Source of the DNA: Verrucomicrobiota bacterium | GTDB taxonomy: Bacteria; Verrucomicrobiota; Verrucomicrobiia; Chthoniobacterales; Xiphinematobacteraceae | DNA: 46,460 nucleotides | NCBI GenBank assembly: GCA_023269545.1 | Contig: JAHFTB010000018.1 | Location: forward strand, 1 to 46,460 | Direction: 5' to 3' | Shown here: positions 8,875 to 16,081 of the stretch, piece by piece | How positions within the stretch are numbered: position 1 is the first letter of the stretch | How the letters are laid out: the number at the start of each line of letters is the position of its first letter | The notes under the pieces: generated by a model | Seen by the model: the letters and a program-made list of their open reading frames with translations, nothing else | What the model was told of the DNA's origin: nothing | The model's database searches: none | Made by a program: the position numbers and the translations under genes

Positions 8875-10668
8875 ATGCAGTCTCATCCCAATTCTTCCCC
8901 TTCTCACGATACCTCCGCTCACAGGGAACACCTGGTGGATGGCGGGTGTTTAATGAATGGCGCGGAAATTCTTGTCCAATGCTTGGAGCGCGAAGGCGTA
9001 GACACTATTTTTGCTTATCCCGGAGGAGCCTCCATCCCTCTCCATCAAGCCCTGACGCAATCTCAAAAAATTCGAGTGGTACTTCCTCGTCATGAGCAGG
9101 GAGGAACTTTCGCAGCGGAGGGTTATGCCAGGGCAACCGGGCGCCCTGGAGTGTGTATGGCCACCTCCGGCCCGGGAGCCACTAATTTACTTACAGGTAT
9201 TGCAGATGCGTTTATGGACTCTGTGCCTTTGGTCGCTATTACCGGCCAGGTGCCACAGGCAATGATTGGGCGAGGCGCATTTCAGGAAACGGATATCTTT
9301 GGCATGACGCTACCAGTAGTGAAGCACAGTTATTTAATTTGCGACATCAGTGACATTCCTCGGATTGTCAAAGAAGCTTTTTATATTGCTCAATCTGGCA
9401 GACCGGGGCCGGTGTTGATTGATCTTCCGAAAAATATTCAGATTCAAAAAACCTGTCCCATCTATCCTCAAGAGATTGCTCTTCGTGGATATCATCCCGA
9501 ATTGAAGGCGGAAGACAGCGCACTACGAGAGATCATCGAACTGATCAAGGGAGCGGAATATCCGATGATTTACTGTGGAGGTGGAGTGATTTCGGGCAAT
9601 GCCAGTCAAGAATTGTTGGAATTTGTGGAACGTACGCAAATTCCGGTAGCTACGACTTTGATGGGCGTGGGTGGTTTTCCGGAAACTCATCCTCTCTCTC
9701 TAAAGTGGTTGGGCATGCACGGTACTGTTTATGCTAATAATGCCGTGAATGAAGCGGACCTTTTGCTTGCTATTGGAGTACGCTTTGACGATCGCGTCAC
9801 CGGAAAGTTTGAAGAATTCTGTAAGCATGGATTTATTGTTCACATCGATATTGATCGGTCTGAAATTAATAAAAATCGTCTCGTTCGGCTCCCTATTCTC
9901 AGTGATCTCAAATACGCGCTGAAAAAGACCAATGAGATGCTTCATGAAGATGGCTATCAGCGAGTTACTGATAAATTCACACGTTTTCCAAAATGGTATG
10001 CGCAAATTGATTCCTGGAAGGCAAAGCATCCTCTCACTTTTCAGGATACCCCTGATATCATCCAACCTCAGTATGTTATTCAGCTATTGCATGAAATGAC
10101 TCAGGGAGATGCTATTTTGACCACCGGTGTGGGACAGCATCAGATGTGGGCCGCCCAGTATTATCAATTCCGCCATCCTCGCACACTTCTCACATCCGCT
10201 GGTTTAGGAGCCATGGGCTTTGGCTATCCAGCAGCGTTGGGCGCAAAAATTGCTCATCCGGAAAAGCAGGTGATTGATATTGATGGAGACGGATCTTTTT
10301 TGATGAATATACAGGAGCTTGCAACAGCTCATATTGAAGGAATTGCTGCAAAGGCCATTATTCTGAACAACCAACATCTGGGTATGGTGGTGCAATGGGA
10401 AGATCGTTTCTATAGTAGCAACCGTGGACATACCTTCCTTGGCGATCCTAAAAACCTGGACCGCATTTATCCTGATTACATTGAAATTTGTAAGGGCTTT
10501 GGAGTGAAGTGCGAACGTGTGATTCATAAAAAAGATCTTCGGGCTGCAATTCAACGCTTGTTGGATTGTAAGGAAGCCTATGTTTTGGATGTCATGGTGC
10601 CCTATACGGAACATGTGCTTCCCATGATTCCGGCAGGTATGACCTATAAGGATATTATTACTGAGTGA
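8875..10668 (+). CDS. ilvB: Acetolactate synthase, large (catalytic) subunit
   Basis: IlvB condenses pyruvate with pyruvate or 2-oxobutyrate using ThDP, the first common step of branched-chain amino acid synthesis. Marks are AEILVQCLEREGVDTIFAYPGG, the catalytic glutamate in LPRHEQGGTFAAEGYAR, the ATSGPGATNL motif, and the ThDP motif IDGDGSFLMNIQELATA...ILNN. Length 597 from ATG 8875; an internal start at 8953 (MNGAEILVQ) would remove an unconserved 26-residue lead. No ilvN follows. The stop codon TGA is formed by the left end of repeat R1 copy 1; the pre-insertion gene would have ended with the same residues and TAG. Confidence 0.95.
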   Translation: MQSHPNSSPSHDTSAHREHLVDGGCLMNGAEILVQCLEREGVDTIFAYPGGASIPLHQALTQSQKIRVVLPRHEQGGTFAAEGYARATGRPGVCMATSGPGATNLLTGIADAFMDSVPLVAITGQVPQAMIGRGAFQETDIFGMTLPVVKHSYLICDISDIPRIVKEAFYIAQSGRPGPVLIDLPKNIQIQKTCPIYPQEIALRGYHPELKAEDSALREIIELIKGAEYPMIYCGGGVISGNASQELLEFVERTQIPVATTLMGVGGFPETHPLSLKWLGMHGTVYANNAVNEADLLLAIGVRFDDRVTGKFEEFCKHGFIVHIDIDRSEINKNRLVRLPILSDLKYALKKTNEMLHEDGYQRVTDKFTRFPKWYAQIDSWKAKHPLTFQDTPDIIQPQYVIQLLHEMTQGDAILTTGVGQHQMWAAQYYQFRHPRTLLTSAGLGAMGFGYPAALGAKIAHPEKQVIDIDGDGSFLMNIQELATAHIEGIAAKAIILNNQHLGMVVQWEDRFYSSNRGHTFLGDPKNLDRIYPDYIEICKGFGVKCERVIHKKDLRAAIQRLLDCKEAYVLDVMVPYTEHVLPMIPAGMTYKDIITE

Positions 10669-10745
10669 TGTGACGCAAAAAAGGAAACCTTGTAGGCTAA
10701 AATGGTTTTTTTGCTCCCAGAGCTCCTCAAAGTGCGTCACGTCAG
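10666..10745 (+). mobile_element. R1 MITE, copy 1
   Basis: 80-bp element with inverted ends TGATGTGACGCA and TGCGTCACGTCA, plus an inner pair (GCAAAAAAGGAAACC against GGTTTTTTTGC). It is flanked by direct repeats TTACTGAG (10658-10665) and TTACTGAA (10746-10753). Insertion fell on the ilvB stop codon. Three further copies are at 13.28, 23.92 and 37.45 kb, all in the same orientation and nearly identical. Confidence 0.88.
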
Positions 10746-10900
10746 TTACTGAATAGGAACGGCGTTGTCGCGTAAGCGTCACGTGGAGGTTCGCCGTGAA
10801 AAGCTGCGGAAAATCCAACGGGAGGAGATATAGCGGACGGGACGTCACTGTTTTCCGGACAATAATTCCCAAAACCTGCTAAATCTTTGCCGCGTTGCCG

Positions 10901-10996
10901 CCTGGGAAGTGGGCTTTCTTTAGGGAAAGCATTGCGTTATGCATTCTCGGTTTTTGGGAACCATTTGTAGTTTTTTAGGCTGTGGGATCTACGAAC
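10901..10996 (+). repeat. Dispersed repeat R2, copy B
   Basis: Contains the leading CCTGGGAAGTGGGCTTTCTT box with a GCTTTC...GGAAAGC hairpin, a variable middle, TAGTTTTTTAGGCTGTGGG and the tail ATCTACGAAC. It ends a few bases outside the rho2 stop codon. Between R1 copy 1 and this repeat (10754-10900) I see no gene. Confidence 0.7.
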
Positions 10997-11001
10997 GGCC
11001 G

Positions 11002-12300
11002 TTAAAGTCCTCGCAATCCGGTTAATAGTAATTCAGCATTTGTCCGTGTTGCTTCGAGGTTGCGGGCGAGAATTTCCATCGCTTCAACCGCTGGAATTTC
11101 AGAGAGTTGCCTTCGGAGGAGGGTGACTCGTTGATATTCGTCGGGATGATAGAGAAGGTCTTCTCTGCGGGTACCAGATTTAACAATATGAATGGCAGGG
11201 AAAGTACGTTGTTCAGCGATGGCTCGGTCTAAATGTACTTCCATATTGCCCGTCCCTTTGAATTCTTCGAAGATCAGATCGTCCATCCGATTTTGAGTTT
11301 CAATCAAGGCTGTGGCGAGAATAGTGAGGCTTCCGCCTTCCTCAGTATTTCTTGCTGTTCCAAAGAATTTTCGGGGGCGAGTGAGAGCTTTGGAATCCAC
11401 ACCGCCGCTCATGGTTCTCCCTTTGGCAGGTTGAAGGTTGTTATAGCCTCGTGCCATACGAGTGATGCTGTCTAATAAAATCACTACATTTTTCCCCAAT
11501 TCCACCAGACGTTTTGCCCGTTCGGAAACTAGTTCGCAGACCTGCACATGGCGGGCTATGGGTTCGTCGAATGTGGAACTAATGATTTCCGCCGAAATTT
11601 CGCGGCGCAAATCAGTCACCTCCTCAGGCCGTTCATTTACGAGCAGGAGAATGAGGTGAATGTCGGGATGGTTGTCCCGAATTGCCTTGGCAATGTCCCT
11701 CAATAGCATGGTTTTTCCTGACCTTGGAGGAGCTACAATCAAACCACGTTGTCCCATTCCTAATGGGGCTATAATATCTACGGCGCGAGCCCCTTGAGTG
11801 GGTTTTGTTTTGCTCTCCAAAATAATACGTCGCTGCGGAAATAAGGGGGTGAGTTTTTCAAAGTCCTTGGCGACCTGCCAATCTGAAACCACGGTATCTT
11901 CAATCGTAAATACATTTTCAAGCACAAGTCCCCGTTCTTTTTCTCCCGGGAGACGAATGCTTCCGGAAATCTTGAGTCCCGGTTTCAATTGATATTGTCG
12001 AAGGATGGAGACAGGAACCTGGACGTCTTCGACTCCTGGTTTGAAGTTAAAGTATGAGGAACGCAAAATCCCCTGTTCACCATTAAGTTCCAGAATTCCC
12101 TCAACAGATACGGCTTGTCCCGAAGCTAGGTAAGATCGGGCCAAATCTAAAACCAGATGGTGACGCGAACCTTCCGCTCGTAGGCGGATGTTTCGCTCTT
12201 TGACCATCGCAGTCAATTCAAGCAAGGATTTTTCTTGCAGAGAATTTAATGAGAGGGAGTTCTCCTGAGAGGAATGCGCTTGGGAAGATTTTTTATCCAT
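11002..12300 (-). CDS. rho: Transcription termination factor Rho, second copy (rho2)
   Basis: A 432-residue Rho, closely similar to rho1 along its full length. P-loop [15 protein letters not shown], Walker [18 protein letters not shown]-loop [13 protein letters not shown], and [14 protein letters not shown] are present. The CSD-like region again lacks GFGFLR (GEQGILR). Its start codon overlaps the end of coaE, so coaE-rho2 form an operon, which makes this the more likely ancestral copy. The N terminus is a short polar lead ([14 protein letters not shown]) followed by the [16 protein letters not shown] Rho_N-like helix. Confidence 0.93.
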   Translation of the reverse strand: MDKKSSQAHSSQENSLSLNSLQEKSLLELTAMVKERNIRLRAEGSRHHLVLDLARSYLASGQAVSVEGILELNGEQGILRSSYFNFKPGVEDVQVPVSILRQYQLKPGLKISGSIRLPGEKERGLVLENVFTIEDTVVSDWQVAKDFEKLTPLFPQRRIILESKTKPTQGARAVDIIAPLGMGQRGLIVAPPRSGKTMLLRDIAKAIRDNHPDIHLILLLVNERPEEVTDLRREISAEIISSTFDEPIARHVQVCELVSERAKRLVELGKNVVILLDSITRMARGYNNLQPAKGRTMSGGVDSKALTRPRKFFGTARNTEEGGSLTILATALIETQNRMDDLIFEEFKGTGNMEVHLDRAIAEQRTFPAIHIVKSGTRREDLLYHPDEYQRVTLLRRQLSEIPAVEAMEILARNLEATRTNAELLLTGLRGL

Positions 12301-12892
12301 AACGCTCGACGAAATAATTTGCAGTCAAATCAGCTTGTTCTATGAGGAGTTCCTCCGGGCCGTCGTTCCATATGACTAAGTCCGCTCGCCGAATCTTGTC
12401 TTCCGTAGAAATCTGGCTTTTGATGATTTTGTTGGCGAACGGCTTTTCCAGTCCCCGAGAGGAGGTCAGCCGTTCGAGTTGGGTGGCTAGCGAACACGCC
12501 ACGACTATAACGAAATCACAAAATGTCTCGCCTCCGGTTTCATATAAGAGAGGAATTTCTACTAGAAACCGACTTTTCGTCTCTGCACAATCTGCCGCTC
12601 GTTTTCTCCAGATCGCTTGAATTCGGGGATGGAGAATCCCCTCCAGTTTCTTACGAGCTTCGGGATGAGAGAAAATCCGCGTACGCATTTGTTCCTTATC
12701 CAATCGTCCTTCCCGATAGACTGTCGGAGCAAATGTTTCTTCGATTTCCTGACGGACCTCTTCTGAATGGTCCATAAATTCGGCGACCGCAGCGTCGGCA
12801 TCAAAGGGTTCTGCATTCCATCGAGAGGAAAGATATTGTCGAAAGGCGGTCTTGCCGGAGGCAATTCCGCCTGTAATTGCAATGGTGGGCAC
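12293..12892 (-). CDS. coaE: Dephospho-CoA kinase
   Basis: CoaE phosphorylates the ribose 3'-OH of dephospho-CoA, the last step of CoA synthesis. The protein has the P-loop ITGGIASGKTAF at its start, the DADAAV segment (about 30), an LVEIPLLYETG motif (about 113-123) and the family's C-terminal WNDG segment. GTG 12892 gives MPTIAITGGIASGK, the normal N terminus; TTG 12922 would add ten hydrophobic residues. The last bases overlap rho2. Upstream to 13283 I see no credible gene. Confidence 0.92.
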   Translation of the reverse strand: MPTIAITGGIASGKTAFRQYLSSRWNAEPFDADAAVAEFMDHSEEVRQEIEETFAPTVYREGRLDKEQMRTRIFSHPEARKKLEGILHPRIQAIWRKRAADCAETKSRFLVEIPLLYETGGETFCDFVIVVACSLATQLERLTSSRGLEKPFANKIIKSQISTEDKIRRADLVIWNDGPEELLIEQADLTANYFVERYG

Positions 12893-12922
12893 GGTAAAAA
12901 AAGATATTGGTATAAAAAGCAA

Positions 12923-13283
12923 TATTTAGCAACCAGACGCCTTTACAGAAGAATATCTAAAAAAGGCAACAACTGTTTAGGGGAGCCCCATATCATTTTA
13001 AATCATGAAAGGTGGAGAACAAATTCGAAAAGAGCTTGGGCGATTGAGATGTTGCCGTCAAATTTAGTGCATAAATTTATACAAAGGGATCAAAGGAGTT
13101 GGGTGGTGTGTGAATGATGAGGTGGATCTAAATGCTACCAAGACGCCAGCCTCGCACTTCAGTGCGCGGGCACCCGGCCAAGATAAAACTAAGAAAAGTA
13201 AGAACTCTGGGATAACCACCGTAAGCTACCAGAAGTCGGAGCAGAATGCGACCGATCTTTTGGAGCATTTTTGAATTATTGCG
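12923..13283. other. Gene-free gap upstream of coaE
   Basis: About 360 bases between coaE and R1 copy 2. It holds a short perfect hairpin (CGCACT-TC-AGTGCG near 13153-13166). A minus-strand frame through 13128-13349 crosses R1 and has no recognisable features, so I treat it as non-coding. Confidence 0.4.
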
Positions 13284-13364
13284 TGATGTGACGCAAAAAA
13301 GGGAAGCTTTGTAGGCTAAAATGGTTTTTTTGCTCACAGAGCTCCTCAAAGTGCGTCACGTCAG
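13284..13364 (+). mobile_element. R1 MITE, copy 2
   Basis: 81 bp, about 95% like the other copies by eye, with ends TGATGTGACGCA and TGCGTCACGTCA. Flanking 7-mers (TTATTGC left, TGATTAC right) agree only at 5 of 7 positions, so the target duplication is eroded or absent. This is the one copy not touching a gene end. Confidence 0.85.
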
Positions 13365-13382
13365 TGATTACATTCTTGAGGG

Positions 13383-13415
13383 CGATTCGCAGCTTTTTTA
13401 GGCTGTAGGTTCTTC
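13383..13415 (+). repeat. Dispersed repeat R2, partial copy C
   Basis: Only the right half of R2 is present: CGATTCGCAGCTTTTTTAGG, then CTGTAGGTTCTTCGAA. It lies 18 bases after R1 copy 2 and runs directly into a 27-bp tandem array. Confidence 0.6.
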
Positions 13416-13496
13416 GAAGAGGCTTATTTGGGCGATCTTTCCGAAGAGGATTATTTGGGTGGTCTTTCCGAAGAGGCTTATTTGGGTGGTCTTTCT
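13416..13496 (-). repeat. Three tandem 27-bp units at the 3' end of the second secretin gene
   Basis: Units start at 13416, 13443 and 13470 with two or three differences between them (core GAAGAGGCTTATTTGGG). The last unit overlaps the TAG stop of the minus-strand secretin. Read in that gene's frame beyond the stop, each unit encodes a nine-residue block like KDHPNKPLR with no further stop in the array. Confidence 0.85.
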
Positions 13497-16008
13497 AATT
13501 GGAAAGTGCTCCTAATATTTCTTGAGGGTTTCTGATTTCCTCTTTTTCTTCCTCAGGACGAATCGGGTTTCCCTGCGCATCGATCAATCGGGCAGTAACA
13601 AAAATAATCAAATTGTCTTTGATTTTTTGCTCTGAATAAGAACGGAATAAGCGACCCATGAGAGGAATATCACCCAAAAAAGGAATTTTATCTTCCACTT
13701 TTTGCGTATCCTCCCGCATCAGTCCCCCAAGGGCGACGGTTTGACCATCCCAGATACTCACACTAGTAGTCACTTTCCGGGTACTAAAAATGGGTTGATG
13801 AATAGTATTCTCTGTAAGCACGGTAGGAGCAGGAATACCGGTTACGGCTTGATTCACGATACCCAAGATGGGTACGCCATAGTTTATGAAACCATCGAAC
13901 TCCACTACTTCTGGCGAAAGATTCAGATCAATGGTCATGCCATCGGGGCCAACTATCGGTTCCACCTCCATGGTAACGCCTGTGTTTCGGACTTCAAAGC
14001 GGGAAGGCGTTGTGGGGGTGACTATTTGCGACACAAAGGCATTGTTTGTCAGGACCTCTTTTGGAGCGACGATTCCCTTTTGAGGAATTTGCGGAGGATG
14101 GAATTCTGTGGGGTAGGGAAAAGTGCGAATAATTTTGATAGTCGCCTTTTGTCCACTACGTGCTGTCACTTTTGGAGCGGAAACAAGGTCTACGCCTTTA
14201 GTTTGGCTGAGAGCACGGATAACCATTTGGAATTGGGGACGGGTAAAGATGCCGGAGATCCCAAAAACAGAGGCAGCTCCTCCCCACTGAGCGCCAAGAC
14301 TTTGAGCAATGAGGGAGCTAATGGAATGGGTCGATATAGCCGACTTCGGGCCGCCGCCGCTTCCAGCACGGAGATTATCGGTAACCGGATTTCTCCCGAT
14401 TGGAAATCCGGTAGCGGGGTTTACCATCGGATAATGAGCTGCGTGAGTGCGAGAGGCTCCTCCCCCACTCAAAGCAAGATGGGTAGGAAGAGAGACTGGA
14501 CCTAGCAACCAGTCAAATCCCATTTCTTTCAAATTATTTTGTGAAATATTTATAAATTTGGATTCGATCTGAACCTGTAGTGGAGCTGCCCTATTAGCGG
14601 CAGCTACAATGGAATCAATCAAATTCAAAGCATCGGGAGTGTTGCGAACGATGAGGCGACTGCCAGCGGATACATAATTTGCAGAAGCACCATTTGGAAA
14701 GGGCACTCCCTGGGATTGGAGATATTCCTGTGCGCCCATACGAACCCAGATTTTCTTTTTTTCATTTGTGAGATCGAAGGCTGCTTTGACTGGCTGAGCA
14801 GGAAGAAAACTTGGTAGAATGCGATATTCCTTAGTCAAAAACTGGTCTCCCGACATGGATGCGGGGACGATCGAAACTGCATAGGGCTCAATGTTAAGCT
14901 TTAAACCTGCTAGTTCACTGACGTAACGCAGGGCTTCATATAGAGGAATATTAGTGAGGGTCAGGTCAATTTTTGTGGAGGGAAAAGAAATGTTTTCTTG
15001 TGTTGGCTTACCTGCGGAATGGGTGGAAAGCGAAGGCCCCACTTTGGCGTGCTTCAGTACGATATTAATTCCCTTACCGCCTGGTGTGGAATCCAGCTCT
15101 TTGGCACGCTGTTTCAAAAAATCAATAGCCTCACTGACTGTCGTCTCGCGAAATTCCACCTTAGGAAGAAGTATTTTGTTTAATTTCGCGCGGATTTCTT
15201 CAGTACCGCTCGCATTTGAGTTTTGAAGAATTGCGTCCGAGTCGGTCTGAAGGAGGGGACGTTCCCAACTTCTGGTTACATTTCCCAAAAGATGGGATCG
15301 GTTCTCCAGAAAAGCGCGTTGATAATATACCTCTTTACGTCGATGAAGGCGTTTTTCGCCTTGCTTCGCCGCCATATTGTAGGGATCGATATGAAGAATT
15401 TCCTCATAGCGCTTTTGGGCAAGATCCAAGCGATTTGTGGAATAAAAGTCTTCTGCTTCGATTAAAAGACGAGCAATTTTATTTTGGTCTTCTGCAAAAT
15501 TTGGGATCAGCGCATGCTCAAAAGAATCATTTTTTTGTAATTTCGAAAGCAAGCGAATCGCAGATCGATCGTTGGGTTGGTATTGTGGAAGTAAGATGGC
15601 TGCCACTACTTTTTTAGCATCGGAATAACGGCTCTTTTGAATTAACTCATGAGCATATCGAATAGCAGCAGTACTCAATTTATCGATTGTTTGCTGACGG
15701 AGTTTAGCGGTGGCGGGAACTGCGGAAATCAAATCGAGCGCTTTCAGATAGGTTTGGGTTGCACCCTGATAATCCTTGTGCCGCATAGCTTGTTCTCCTT
15801 GAAGGACTAATTTTTGAGCGTCTATAATATTTTCTTTTCGTCGGACAATTGCCCGACTTTCGGAAGATAGCGGCGCTGCTGGTTGAGTCACCTCGGAAGA
15901 TTCCAATGAAAGTACGCTTCCCATAAGAAACACAGTGAGTTTCAGAAACACAGTGAGTTTTCTGCCTGGGAACCGGACTTTCTTTAAGGAGAGCACTGTG
16001 TAATTCAT
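13495..16008 (-). CDS. Type IV pilus-like outer-membrane secretin (Amuc_1098 family), second copy
   Basis: A large secretin-family protein (about 837 residues). A TPR-like helical region (about 45-235) precedes secretin N-type domains, and the C-terminal secretin barrel region has VGPDGMTIDLNLSPEV, GFINYGVPI, TVALGGLMREDTQKVEDKIPFLGDIPLMGRLFRS and a C-terminal NLIIFVTARLID. It is paralogous to the gene directly upstream. The start is uncertain: TTG 16023 or ATG 16008 precede a signal-like stretch KLTVFLKLTVFLMGSVLSLESS that contains a duplicated LTVFLK unit. The first codons lie inside repeat R2 copy D, so the N terminus looks rebuilt. It is the last gene of the six-gene pilus locus. Confidence 0.87.
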   Translation of the reverse strand: MNYTVLSLKKVRFPGRKLTVFLKLTVFLMGSVLSLESSEVTQPAAPLSSESRAIVRRKENIIDAQKLVLQGEQAMRHKDYQGATQTYLKALDLISAVPATAKLRQQTIDKLSTAAIRYAHELIQKSRYSDAKKVVAAILLPQYQPNDRSAIRLLSKLQKNDSFEHALIPNFAEDQNKIARLLIEAEDFYSTNRLDLAQKRYEEILHIDPYNMAAKQGEKRLHRRKEVYYQRAFLENRSHLLGNVTRSWERPLLQTDSDAILQNSNASGTEEIRAKLNKILLPKVEFRETTVSEAIDFLKQRAKELDSTPGGKGINIVLKHAKVGPSLSTHSAGKPTQENISFPSTKIDLTLTNIPLYEALRYVSELAGLKLNIEPYAVSIVPASMSGDQFLTKEYRILPSFLPAQPVKAAFDLTNEKKKIWVRMGAQEYLQSQGVPFPNGASANYVSAGSRLIVRNTPDALNLIDSIVAAANRAAPLQVQIESKFINISQNNLKEMGFDWLLGPVSLPTHLALSGGGASRTHAAHYPMVNPATGFPIGRNPVTDNLRAGSGGGPKSAISTHSISSLIAQSLGAQWGGAASVFGISGIFTRPQFQMVIRALSQTKGVDLVSAPKVTARSGQKATIKIIRTFPYPTEFHPPQIPQKGIVAPKEVLTNNAFVSQIVTPTTPSRFEVRNTGVTMEVEPIVGPDGMTIDLNLSPEVVEFDGFINYGVPILGIVNQAVTGIPAPTVLTENTIHQPIFSTRKVTTSVSIWDGQTVALGGLMREDTQKVEDKIPFLGDIPLMGRLFRSYSEQKIKDNLIIFVTARLIDAQGNPIRPEEEKEEIRNPQEILGALSN

Positions 16009-16056
16009 TGAGTTCTTGGGCAATGCGCGGATTTTTTAAGGCTGTGGAGGCTACTC
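15965..16056 (+). repeat. Dispersed repeat R2, copy D, overlapping a gene start
   Basis: CCTGGGAACCGGACTTTCTT, a variable middle, GCGCGGATTTTTTAAGGCTG and a diverged tail. About the first 45 bases lie inside the coding start of the second secretin (antisense to it), encoding its MNYTVLSLKKVRFPG lead. Confidence 0.7.
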
Positions 16057-16081
16057 AATGTTTTTTCATAAGGAGACGTTC

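Noticed and set aside
10204-10872. 222-codon minus-strand frame opposite ilvB
   Set aside because: It is the shadow of ilvB codons, crosses repeat R1, and its product has no family-like features.
13128-13349. 73-codon minus-strand frame through R1 copy 2
   Set aside because: Its N-terminal half is repeat R1 and the rest matches no family; likely chance.
13416-13496. Tandem 27-bp units considered as a CRISPR array
   Set aside because: Units are directly adjacent without spacers and no cas gene is in the window.
13702-14505. 267-codon plus-strand frame opposite the second secretin
   Set aside because: It lies wholly antisense to strongly conserved secretin codons and has no plausible start context.
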